The notes under the pieces: model-generated | Seen by the model: only the letters and a program-made list of their open reading frames with translations | What the model was told of the DNA's origin: nothing | The model's database searches: none | Source: Patescibacteria group bacterium | GTDB lineage: Bacteria; Patescibacteriota; Minisyncoccia; Phycocordibacterales; UBA9973 | NCBI GenBank assembly: GCA_018813625.1 | Contig: JAHJBA010000014.1 | Coordinates: forward strand, 1 to 15,396 | Length of the DNA: 15,396 bases | Reading direction: 5' to 3' | Made by a program: the position numbers and the translations under genes | Shown: in pieces, positions 6,391-13,181 of the stretch | Layout: every line of letters begins with the position of its first letter | Position numbering within the stretch: position 1 is the stretch's first letter

Positions 6391-8139
6391 TCAGTCATTT
6401 TCATTGCCAAAATTATAAACCTCTGTGAATGGAATAATGCCATCTACCGCTTTTAACATTGCATCTTCCTTCATCAAAAGCATTCCGTGTTTACGAGCGA
6501 CCCTGTAAATTTCAGAATCAACCGGATTTTTTAAGATTACCTCCTGCATTTCATTATCCACTTTAAACATTTCAAAAACAGCAATCCTTCCCCTTGTCCC
6601 AGAAGGACACTCTGAAGAAGGAATAGTGTCGTACATTTCATTTTTTACTTCTACTTCTTTTTTAAATTCTTCTGGTAAATCTTTCATCTGGTCTTCAATT
6701 TGTTTTTTTATACTGGAATCAAGCGGTATAAGATTCCTTGACGAAGGACAAGTCATCCTGGCCAATCTTTGTGCAACTGAAAGAATCAGAGTTGGAGCAA
6801 TTAAATATGGATCGACTCCCATGTCGACAAGACGAGGCACGGCTCCAATGGCATTGTTTGTGTGCAATGTCGACAAAACAAGGTGGCCGGTCAAGGCAGC
6901 TTGAATGGCAAGCTGAGCTGTTTCTTTATCTCTAATTTCCCCAACCATTATTATATCTGGGTCCTGACGAAGAATCGACCTTAGTCCAGACGCAAAAGTA
7001 TAACCAATTTCCGGCATCATTTGAGACTGATTTATATCTGGTATGTGATACTCCACAGGATCCTCTAACGAAACAATATTGCTTTTTTCTTTGTCCAACT
7101 CATTAAGCATTGAATAAAGAGTGGTGGATTTTCCCGACCCTGTCGGGCCTGTTATTAAAATAAGACCATATGGTTTTGAGATTGCTTCCCTAACCATTTC
7201 TAAATTTCTTTTTGATAATCCTAACTGATCGAGTGGTTTAACCCCTTTTTCAGAATCGAGAATACGCATCACAACTTTCTCCCCGTAATAGGCTGGCATG
7301 GTTGAAACACGAAAATCTATTTTACGTCCGTCAATGTTCGCACTAAAAGACCCGTCTTGTGGTTTTCTTTTTTCATCTAGTCTCAATCTTGCAAGAATTT
7401 TTATGCGCGCCACTATTCCACTGTAAACATTAGGTGGCAAAACAATTGTAGTGTGAAGCGATCCATCTACACGATAACGAACTTTTACTTTTTCCCCAGT
7501 AAACTCTATGTGTATATCTGACGCATTTCCCTCTATAGCATTACGAAGTATGACAGCAACAATCTTAATAACAGGAGCATCTTCTACGATCTTTGCTTCC
7601 TCGCCGGGCTTTACTGCTTTTATATCTTTGCTCAACCTTGTGGCCTCATCAGAAATTTTTGAATCTGACAAGTCTTCATTTAATTCCTCAAGCGCCTCTC
7701 CCATCTGTCCCGAAATCCCTTTATAATTTTCCATTACATCAATATAATTCCCTTTAGAAATAAGAAATATTTTAAAAGGAATACCAAGTTTTGCAGAAAT
7801 AAATTGCAGGGCATCCATGGCCTGAATGTTCTCGGGATTGGTCATTCCAACTTCTAAAACCCCATCTCTTAGATCCAATGGGACAAAACCATAGTGGGTA
7901 GCCGAATCTTCTGAAATATATTTAAGAACGTCAAAAGGAACTGCTTTCGCGTTTACCTTCTTGGTTGGTATCTGGAAATATTCTCCTTTAATTTCCAAAA
8001 TAACATCCTCAGAGACCCTTGATTCTTTTAACGCCTCATCAACATCGCCGTTATATTTATCTTTTGCGCGATTTTTTATTTCACCTATTTGAGTCTCATT
8101 TATTATTCCCCTTTTTGCTAATTCTTCTAAGAAGCTCAT
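6391..8139 (-). CDS. pilB: Type IV pilus extension ATPase
   Basis: A 582-aa PilB/GspE-family ATPase that powers pilin polymerisation. It has an N-terminal MshEN-type domain (about 1-140), a linker, then the N2 domain with ASDIHIE (206-212) and the catalytic core. The core has Walker A GPTGSGKST (331-339), Asp box SLEDPVEYH, Walker B DIIMVGE (395-401) and His box GHLVLSTLHTNN (418-429). The C-terminal zinc-type region is altered: where PilB normally has two CxxC pairs, this protein has CPSS (C464) and CPSG (C511), with one Cys left in each. The ATG lies at the edge of a 20-bp stem (8139-8218), with the GGG that would act as ribosome-binding site inside it. It is downstream of the pilMNO genes in the same direction. 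Confidence 0.96.
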   Translation of the reverse strand: MSFLEELAKRGIINETQIGEIKNRAKDKYNGDVDEALKESRVSEDVILEIKGEYFQIPTKKVNAKAVPFDVLKYISEDSATHYGFVPLDLRDGVLEVGMTNPENIQAMDALQFISAKLGIPFKIFLISKGNYIDVMENYKGISGQMGEALEELNEDLSDSKISDEATRLSKDIKAVKPGEEAKIVEDAPVIKIVAVILRNAIEGNASDIHIEFTGEKVKVRYRVDGSLHTTIVLPPNVYSGIVARIKILARLRLDEKRKPQDGSFSANIDGRKIDFRVSTMPAYYGEKVVMRILDSEKGVKPLDQLGLSKRNLEMVREAISKPYGLILITGPTGSGKSTTLYSMLNELDKEKSNIVSLEDPVEYHIPDINQSQMMPEIGYTFASGLRSILRQDPDIIMVGEIRDKETAQLAIQAALTGHLVLSTLHTNNAIGAVPRLVDMGVDPYLIAPTLILSVAQRLARMTCPSSRNLIPLDSSIKKQIEDQMKDLPEEFKKEVEVKNEMYDTIPSSECPSGTRGRIAVFEMFKVDNEMQEVILKNPVDSEIYRVARKHGMLLMKEDAMLKAVDGIIPFTEVYNFGNEND

Positions 8140-8218
8140 CCCGTTAGAAACAGGTCGCGGTCAATAATAATTTTATTTCTTTTCCCGTCATAACCTGCGA
8201 CCGCGGTTTCTAACGGGA
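8139..8218. repeat. Inverted repeat that sequesters the pilB start
   Basis: Thirteen perfect pairs (8139-8151 with 8206-8218) continue, after a 4-nt bulge on one side, as seven more (8156-8162 with 8199-8205). The enclosed part is AT-rich. The outer ends are TCCCGTTA/TAACGGGA. In the pilB mRNA the 3' arm is CTAACGGG, running directly into ATG, so the ribosome-binding region and first base of the start codon are paired. A second TCCCGT at 8183-8188 could pair instead with ACGGGA, giving an alternative shorter fold. It belongs with the repeats at 41-71 and 2847-2939. Confidence 0.75.
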
Positions 8219-8230
8219 CTCATATCTAAA

Positions 8231-8719
8231 TTAATTTGGCGGTAACATCAAATCATCTATGATCGACTGAGTGGTCGGGGGATTTGTTTCTGTGTTTGTA
8301 TTTGTGTCTGTGTCTGTGTCTGTGTCTGTGTCTGTGTCTGTGTCTGTGGTTAAAGATGTATTTATGGAATTTACAACAGTAGCTGTAATATCGCTCCCAA
8401 TGGGGGCAAAAGGATTCGGCCTGCCTTCATTCCCGTCGGAAATAAGTATAATACTGGAATCACGTAAACTAACAAACGCTGGGTCAGAAAAGATAGAGTC
8501 ATCTAATTTTATATTTTTAACATTCAAAAGAATAGAAAGAAAATCTTTGCCAATTTCAGAATTTTGATCTATCGCCGAGTTGGCTGGCAAGACAGAGCTT
8601 CCAGAAGTGGAAACCAAAGAAGCCTCATCTGGAGCTTTTTTAAAAAAGAAGAAATATGCAAGAATTAAAATCGCTACAATTATTAAAAATAATATTATGT
8701 TTTTTATTTTGGAAAACAT
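8231..8719 (-). CDS. Membrane-anchored pilus protein in PilP position, with TD repeat tail
   Basis: A 162-aa protein with an N-terminal membrane helix (about 7-26) after a short basic start, then an extracytoplasmic part. It contains EGRPNPFAPIG (98-108), which resembles the RDPF-type motif of PilP lipoproteins and similar pilus-associated proteins, although no lipobox Cys is present. It ends in a Thr/Asp-rich linker made of seven TD units (encoded by a GTCTGT hexamer repeat) and a short hydrophobic tail. Its place after PilM, PilN and PilO, with a 1-nt gap to pilO, matches PilP in the classical operon. PilP normally docks on the secretin; no secretin is present, so the role must differ or be reduced. 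The assignment is by position and weak motif only. Confidence 0.6.
   Translation of the reverse strand: MFSKIKNIILFLIIVAILILAYFFFFKKAPDEASLVSTSGSSVLPANSAIDQNSEIGKDFLSILLNVKNIKLDDSIFSDPAFVSLRDSSIILISDGNEGRPNPFAPIGSDITATVVNSINTSLTTDTDTDTDTDTDTDTNTNTETNPPTTQSIIDDLMLPPN
8306..8347. repeat. Hexanucleotide microsatellite (GTCTGT x7)
   Basis: Seven perfect copies of GTCTGT are followed leftward by degenerate copies. In the minus frame they encode alternating Asp-Thr. The unit length keeps the frame, so slippage would vary linker length rather than switch the gene off. Confidence 0.9.
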
Positions 8720-8720
8720 T

Positions 8721-9317
8721 TTAATTTTTTAGCCAATAAGTTTTAATTTTAATCCCATATTTATATACTCCCGAAGACGCACCCTGCGCAGTTGCCACAC
8801 TAGAATCAAATTGAATCGAAGACACATCCACAACCCTAAGGTTATTTTCAAGATCTCTCATAAAATTAACAAAATTGCCATAACTCCCCTGTGTTGAAAA
8901 TTCCAAATCCCATGTACCATAATCCTTATTTAGTTGTTTAGTTACAGAAGCACTTTGGGCCGTTTGTGTAACAGTTCCAGTTGTGTCAGTCTTGCTTATA
9001 GGATTATATTTTACATCTTTTAAGACCATACCATAAGGAGAAGCGATCTTTTCTATCTCAAGAATCAAACGAATATTGTCCACGTTGTCAGGCAAAAACT
9101 TTTCGAGCTTTGATAAACTCTCTGGATCAAGTGAATTATATTTCTGGGTCAGATTATCACGTTCTATTTCAAGTGCTTTGGAATTAGCAAGCGCTTCGTT
9201 GTAAGATGCTACCTGGGATTTAATCAAGGAAACTTCTTCGTAAAACGGACTAGTAAACATGAAAAACCCTACTAAGGCAATTCCTATTAAAATGACTGGT
9301 GTGACGAATCTAAACAT
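8721..9317 (-). CDS. pilO: PilO-like pilus alignment subcomplex protein
   Basis: A 198-aa bitopic membrane protein: one N-terminal membrane helix (about 4-22), a coiled coil (about 26-70, with the LEKFLPDNVDNIRLI segment typical of PilO), then an alpha/beta head. The head includes IASPYGMVLKDVKYNP and the YGNFVNFMRDLENNLRVVDV region seen in PilO-type domains. PilO pairs with PilN in the membrane and links the platform to the cell envelope. The start has an AGGAAG element at suitable distance, one of the few clear Shine-Dalgarno sites here. It lies 2 nt after pilN and 1 nt before the PilP-position gene, so translation is tightly coupled. Confidence 0.85.
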   Translation of the reverse strand: MFRFVTPVILIGIALVGFFMFTSPFYEEVSLIKSQVASYNEALANSKALEIERDNLTQKYNSLDPESLSKLEKFLPDNVDNIRLILEIEKIASPYGMVLKDVKYNPISKTDTTGTVTQTAQSASVTKQLNKDYGTWDLEFSTQGSYGNFVNFMRDLENNLRVVDVSSIQFDSSVATAQGASSGVYKYGIKIKTYWLKN

Positions 9318-9319
9318 AA

Positions 9320-9925
9320 TTAACTTCCTGCCTCAGCAGTTAAGAGCGTTTGCTTGTAATCCACAAAACTTGGGTCGACCGAAAATTCCAAATCAAAAAG
9401 AACACTACCCTTGTCGTCAAGCGAAAGATTGGAAAAAACAGGATCAATAAAATATTTGTTTTTTGCAAAAATATCAGATTGAAGTGCGATAGATCGATAT
9501 CCTATAGCCTGACCACTCATTTTTACTAATACTTTAGAATTTTTTTCAGATCCAAATTCATAACTGAACTTTGTATAACGAAGAGTCTTCATAGTGGTAT
9601 CTTGAAGTGCCTTAAAAATTGGAGAAACAGCTATGTGTTTTGACAACACTAAACTTGAAGCACGCAATCTTTTATCTAAGGTTTGAAGTTGGGTTATCTT
9701 GGAAGGCTCAAAACGATTTCTCGCTAATTCTAAATCATTTTGCATTTTTGCAATATTTTTTTCTAAAACACCCTTATAAAAGTAAAGCCCACCTGAGGCC
9801 AGAATAACCGTAAAGAAAATAAAAACAGAAATGGTAGTTAAAAGCCCAACTGGACGCGAAGGAACAGAGCGCTCTTCCACCATTGGTTTTTTAGGTATAA
9901 ATGATGTTTGAAAATTTTGTTCCAT
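9320..9925 (-). CDS. pilN: PilN-like pilus assembly protein
   Basis: A 201-aa bitopic protein with a cytoplasmic N-terminus (about 1-26, containing FIPKKP), a membrane helix (about 27-50), a coiled coil (about 52-90) and a compact head. In PilN the short N-terminal tail binds a groove in PilM. The family tail motif INLLP is not seen, but the N-terminal tail is long enough to serve and the partner pilM is next door. The sequence is divergent, so the call depends on topology and its place between pilM and pilO. The start lies 23 nt after the pilM stop, with AAGAG just before the ATG. Confidence 0.72.
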   Translation of the reverse strand: MEQNFQTSFIPKKPMVEERSVPSRPVGLLTTISVFIFFTVILASGGLYFYKGVLEKNIAKMQNDLELARNRFEPSKITQLQTLDKRLRASSLVLSKHIAVSPIFKALQDTTMKTLRYTKFSYEFGSEKNSKVLVKMSGQAIGYRSIALQSDIFAKNKYFIDPVFSNLSLDDKGSVLFDLEFSVDPSFVDYKQTLLTAEAGS

Positions 9926-9948
9926 CTCTTATATAATATTATCTCACT

Positions 9949-11076
9949 TTATTGTAATTTTCGCAAAGCTAAACCAAGGGCAATTGCAAATTCAGGACCC
10001 GTAGCAGAAAGAACCTTCTCCAGAAATGCTGGCGCACCCACTTTTGAGAAAGGATGCCCAATTACCACTTCTGCCTTGAAATTATTAACCGCCATCTCAT
10101 TTAATCCCCTCAAAAGAGAACCGCCACCGGAAAGTATAACTTTACTAATAGTCCTGTTATACTTTTTTTCATACTCTAATAATACATTATTAGTTTCTGA
10201 AAAGATATAGTCCATATGAACTTTAATAATGTCAGCCAAGTTTTTTTCAGCCGAATCTCCAAAAAGACCAAACTCTTTCTTCATCTCTTCGGCCTTAGAA
10301 AATGTAATACCCAGAGACTTCGAAATAGCATCAGAGATATCAGCTCCTCCCCGATTTACAGTATGGAAATTCCTCACTGAGCCGAATTCCACGATGGAAA
10401 GTTTTGTACGAGACGCACCAAAATCCATCAACAGAACTGGTGAAAGTTCGTGTTGAAAATTTGCACGAATGGAAGAAAAAATCTCAACTTCAAAAAAGGA
10501 CGCATCAAGAGAAGACTGAGAGACAATCGATCGATATTTAGAAATCGCGTCATTCTGAATGGCCACAACCAGTACCTCAGTTTTTCCAGGCTGAGAGGAG
10601 GAAGGGTCAGAATTATTCGTTTCTTCAAATGAAGCTTCTGCTTTCGGCAAAACAAAATAATCAAGAGAAACTTCTGTCATCGGCATGGGAATATATTTTC
10701 TTGCCTCTATGGGAACAATTGATGAAATCTCACTTTCCTTCACCTGAGAAGGAAGTTCAATGGTAAAAATCAAACTTGATTGAACTGGAATGGCAATGGC
10801 AACAGAGGATGATGTCACCCCAGATTGTTTTAAAACTTCTTTGAGTGCCTCTGCTATTTTTTCAGGAGACAGATTAGTGACACGCCCAATGTCCATATCA
10901 GCGTAGGGGCCCAGCGAAACAACACCATAGGTTTCAAGTACCGCTTTTCCTCCTTTGTTTTTTATTTCAACAACCTTAATAGAAGAGGATCCGATATCTA
11001 TCCCAACAGCACTACTGCTTGCACTTCCCCCAAATAAATTTGTATTTGAAAAAAATTTTTTAAACGGATTATTCAT
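9949..11076 (-). CDS. pilM: Actin-like ATPase of the pilus assembly complex
   Basis: A 375-aa cytoplasmic PilM/FtsA-like protein. The phosphate 1 motif is GIDIGSSSIKVVEI (25-38), phosphate 2 is LLMDFGASRTKLSI (215-228), and the adenosine motif is ILSGGGSLLRG (314-324). The length matches the family (about 350). PilM binds ATP and the PilN tail, and connects the platform to the motor ATPases. A Ser/Asn/Pro-rich insert (about 148-165) is a low-complexity surface loop. It is the first gene of the pilus locus, transcribed from a 30-bp intergenic region shared with the divergent comF gene. Its extended -10 lies so close to the ATG that the leader should be about 10 nt. Confidence 0.94.
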   Translation of the reverse strand: MNNPFKKFFSNTNLFGGSASSSAVGIDIGSSSIKVVEIKNKGGKAVLETYGVVSLGPYADMDIGRVTNLSPEKIAEALKEVLKQSGVTSSSVAIAIPVQSSLIFTIELPSQVKESEISSIVPIEARKYIPMPMTEVSLDYFVLPKAEASFEETNNSDPSSSQPGKTEVLVVAIQNDAISKYRSIVSQSSLDASFFEVEIFSSIRANFQHELSPVLLMDFGASRTKLSIVEFGSVRNFHTVNRGGADISDAISKSLGITFSKAEEMKKEFGLFGDSAEKNLADIIKVHMDYIFSETNNVLLEYEKKYNRTISKVILSGGGSLLRGLNEMAVNNFKAEVVIGHPFSKVGAPAFLEKVLSATGPEFAIALGLALRKLQ

Positions 11077-11086
11077 CTCTGTTTTA

Positions 11087-11095
11087 TGATATTAT
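11087..11095 (+). promoter_or_regulatory. Putative extended -10 promoter for comF
   Basis: TGATATTAT in the plus sense lies 11 nt before the comF ATG, which would leave a leader of only about 5 nt. It overlaps the pilM promoter on the other strand. Confidence 0.5.
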
Positions 11096-11102
11096 TATAA
11101 CA
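11094..11102 (-). promoter_or_regulatory. Extended -10 promoter for pilM
   Basis: TGTTATAAT in the minus sense lies 17 nt before the pilM ATG. It overlaps the comF -10 by two bases, so polymerase at one should exclude the other. Confidence 0.6.
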
Positions 11103-11106
11103 CAAA

Positions 11107-11757
11107 ATGAAAGTTTTAAATGCAATATTAGATTTAATATTTCCACCAAAGTGTATCTCCTGTGGAAAAAGCAATACTGATTTTTGTCTTAAATGTTTCT
11201 CTAAGTGCCCACAAGCAGAGAGAGAAAGCGCTGAATGGATATTTCCATTATATGACTATCGATATCCACCTATCAAAAAAGCCATGTGGCTTTTAAAATA
11301 TAAGGGAAAACGTAGAATCGCAGATCTCTTTGCAGAAATTATGTATGAAAGAATTATCGAGGAACTTTCAGACCTAAAATTGATGGAAAATTTTTGCAAA
11401 CCAATTTTGATTCCTATTCCCCTTGCACCGAGGCGCATGCGTGAGAGAGGCTTTAATCAAGCCGAGCTTATTTGTCAAAAACTAATCAAACTAGACAACA
11501 AAAAAAATTTTGAATTTAAGAATAATGTTTTGTTAAAACCGAAAGACACAGAACACCAGGCTCTTATAAAGGACAGGCAAAAAAGACTAAAAAACCTAGT
11601 CGGCTCCTTTGTGATAAAAAACGCACAATTTATAAAAAATAGAAACATAATACTGATAGATGACATTTCGACTACTGGCGCAACATTCAGCGAGGCGAGA
11701 AAAACACTAAAAGAAGCTGGTACGAAAAAAATTATTGCTTTTGCAATCGCTCATTAA
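11107..11757 (+). CDS. comF: ComF-family phosphoribosyltransferase-like competence protein
   Basis: A 216-aa ComF family protein of usual length. An N-terminal four-Cys zinc motif (C16, C19, C27, C30) is followed by LLKYKGKRRIADLF (62-75), the conserved RRMRERGFNQ (109-118), and a type I phosphoribosyltransferase PRPP loop IILIDDISTTGAT (181-193). ComF is needed for natural transformation in several bacteria, where it acts with the DNA-uptake helicase and DprA on single-stranded DNA in the cytoplasm. The substrate, if it is an enzyme, is unknown. It is transcribed away from pilM with 30 bp between the starts. No Shine-Dalgarno is seen. The next gene on the same strand has a separate promoter. 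Confidence 0.93.
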   Translation: MKVLNAILDLIFPPKCISCGKSNTDFCLKCFSKCPQAERESAEWIFPLYDYRYPPIKKAMWLLKYKGKRRIADLFAEIMYERIIEELSDLKLMENFCKPILIPIPLAPRRMRERGFNQAELICQKLIKLDNKKNFEFKNNVLLKPKDTEHQALIKDRQKRLKNLVGSFVIKNAQFIKNRNIILIDDISTTGATFSEARKTLKEAGTKKIIAFAIAH

Positions 11758-11772
11758 ACAAATTTTTCCAAT

Positions 11773-11801
11773 TTGCATCAAAAAAGACAGTATTGTATAA
11801 T
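11773..11801 (+). promoter_or_regulatory. Promoter for the 65-codon gene
   Basis: TTGCAT (11773-11778), a 17-nt spacer and TATAAT (11796-11801), with TG directly before the -10. The start should be near 11808. A weak AAAGAA/TTCTTT hairpin lies in the short leader. Confidence 0.65.
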
Positions 11802-11827
11802 CAAAGAAATCAAAATTCTTTCAAATT

Positions 11828-12025
11828 ATGTTAATTCTCAGAACCGAAACTGGAGAAAAGTGTAATGCTATAGAGTTGGAGAATAAAGAACAGTTTCTTG
11901 AACTACAAAGTGAATACAAGGCTGGAGAAAGAATTACAGAAGAAAAATATTTTATAAAAGTAATTTATTTTATTGACGGGAGGAAAGATTCCATTCTTAT
12001 TAGTAAATTAAAATTACTTGAGTGA
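11828..12025 (+). CDS. Small protein of unknown function (65 aa)
   Basis: A 65-residue charged protein with no membrane segment. The predicted pattern alternates beta-like stretches (MLILRTE, YFIKVIYFIDG, SILISKLKLLE) with a Glu-rich helix (NKEQFLELQSEY), which suggests a small compact domain. I do not recognise a family. That it is real is supported by a consensus-like promoter 27 bp upstream and a strong hairpin terminator 18 bp downstream, which together define a one-gene transcript. It lacks a Shine-Dalgarno sequence. Confidence 0.65.
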   Translation: MLILRTETGEKCNAIELENKEQFLELQSEYKAGERITEEKYFIKVIYFIDGRKDSILISKLKLLE

Positions 12026-12043
12026 AGGAATAGCATACACTTC

Positions 12044-12071
12044 AAAAGGAGCCTTATAAAGGGCTCCTTTT
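12044..12071. terminator. Convergent hairpin terminator
   Basis: A perfect 10-bp stem (12044-12053 with 12062-12071) with AAAA/TTTT at its base. It lies between the plus-strand 65-codon gene and the minus-strand coiled-coil gene, so it can serve both directions. Confidence 0.8.
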
Positions 12072-12096
12072 AAACTTTTGATATCTTTTCTGAAAT

Positions 12097-12525
12097 TTAA
12101 TTTTGATTTCTCTTACTAGAATCAGTGGCAGAAGTTAGCCGCCCCATAGCTTTTAAATATTCTTCTATTTCTTTTATTCGTTTTTCCTTCTTCTCTGATT
12201 CATTTATTTTTGTCTGTTTTATATTCCTTATCTCCTGAAATTCTTTATCAGAATCAGAGTTGACTTCATCTTTTTCCAGTTTTTGTATTTCTTTTTCTAA
12301 ATTTATTATTTCACTTTCCAACTCGCCAATTTCTTTTTCTAAAATTGCTACCTCCTCATCCAACTCTTCTTTATGAACATCTAAAATAGTTTCTTCAATT
12401 GAAGGATCATGTTTTACATCTCCTGGAATAGTGTCAATATTCTCTCTAACATACTTATCAATGGCCTCTTTTTCCTCGTTGCTTATTTTTAAATTTTTAT
12501 TCCAAATGCTTTCTTTTTTATCCAT
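12097..12525 (-). CDS. Coiled-coil protein of unknown function
   Basis: A 142-aa, highly acidic and lysine-rich protein. After an N-terminal segment (1-50) a long heptad-like coiled coil runs from about 51 to 125, with runs such as EIGELESEIINLEKEIQKLE. There is no signal peptide, membrane helix or Cys. Function is unknown; it may be a structural or dimerisation protein. An extended -10 (TGATATAAT) lies so close to the ATG that transcription should start at or within a base or two of it, predicting a leaderless mRNA. It is downstream of and in the same direction as the 5S rRNA, but with a probable terminator between. It converges on the 65-codon gene. Confidence 0.8.
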   Translation of the reverse strand: MDKKESIWNKNLKISNEEKEAIDKYVRENIDTIPGDVKHDPSIEETILDVHKEELDEEVAILEKEIGELESEIINLEKEIQKLEKDEVNSDSDKEFQEIRNIKQTKINESEKKEKRIKEIEEYLKAMGRLTSATDSSKRNQN

Positions 12526-12531
12526 GCTCTT

Positions 12532-12540
12532 ATTATATCA
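12532..12540 (-). promoter_or_regulatory. Extended -10 promoter, leaderless start of the coiled-coil gene
   Basis: TGATATAAT in the minus sense, with only 6 nt between the -10 and the ATG, so the predicted first nucleotide is about the start codon itself. Confidence 0.6.
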
Positions 12541-12566
12541 TAAAATAAAAAACAGGCAAACACACC

Positions 12567-12593
12567 AAAAACCCCATTTGAAATAAGGTTTTT
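12567..12593 (-). terminator. Probable rRNA operon terminator
   Basis: AAAAACC (12567-12573) pairs with GGTTTTT (12587-12593) about 15 nt past the 5S end. Further T-rich sequence in the minus sense runs to about 12541. The stem is short and AT-rich, so the call is tentative. Confidence 0.5.
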
Positions 12594-12608
12594 ATAAAAT
12601 CAAATACT

Positions 12609-12722
12609 CAGTGTTGGCGACAACCTACTTTCCCCACAAGGAGTATCATCGGCTCAGTAAGGCTTAACTTCTTTGTTCGGAATGTAAAAAGGTGTTTCCC
12701 CTACGACAAATCACCAACACTG
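12609..12722 (-). rRNA. rrf: 5S ribosomal RNA
   Basis: About 112-114 nt. The ends pair as CAGTGTTGG/CCAACACTG (helix I), and the interior has the conserved loop with CCGAACAAAGAAGTTAAG in the minus sense. The helix extends outward through ATCAAAT/ATTTGAT, a plausible precursor-processing stem. It lies downstream of 23S rRNA on the same strand with no tRNA between. The ends are set from the terminal stem and could be off by a few bases. Confidence 0.92.
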
Positions 12723-12745
12723 AAAATTTGATTACAAAAAATTCT

Positions 12746-12853
12746 CCAGAATAAATGTTGTTTTTAGAAAGCCTTGGTAGTCGCGACGGCGACGGACAGA
12801 GAAAATTTTCAGCAGAAAATTTTTGTGCTTTATAAAAATAACATTTATTCTGG
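12746..12853. repeat. Long inverted repeat in the 23S-5S spacer
   Basis: The 27-nt arms 12746-12772 and 12827-12853 pair with only two mismatches. Between them are a GTCGCGAC palindrome and an AAAATTTTC/GAAAATTTT hairpin. The structure fills most of the 163-nt spacer between 23S and 5S. It could be a ribonuclease III substrate separating the two rRNAs, or an inserted miniature element with nested palindromes. Confidence 0.8.
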
Positions 12854-13181
12854 AAATCCAGTCTTTTAATTAATTATGGTTTACAAATTTCTTAACAGGA
12901 ATCGAAACATTAGTACTTCTCGGCTTAACGCATTACTACGCTTCCACCTAAAGCCTATCAACGTGATCATCTCTCACGGTTCTTAACGATTCCTAATCTT
13001 GAAGCTGGCTTCCCTCTTAGATGCTTTCAGAGGTTATCCATTCCCGACATAGCTACTCAGCAGTGCCCTTGGCAGGACAGCTGATACACCAGAGGTCAGT
13101 CCACTTCGGTCCTCTCGTACTAGAAGCAGATCTTCTCAAGAATCAACGAGTGCAGTAGATAGGAGACCAACCTGTCTCACG

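Noticed and set aside
8271..8567. 98-codon plus-strand frame with a VSVSVS run
   Set aside because: It is the antisense of the hexamer repeat in the PilP-position gene, without a promoter or ribosome-binding site.
12723..12885. tRNA gene in the 23S-5S spacer
   Set aside because: There is no cloverleaf or T-loop sequence; the spacer is occupied by the inverted repeat.
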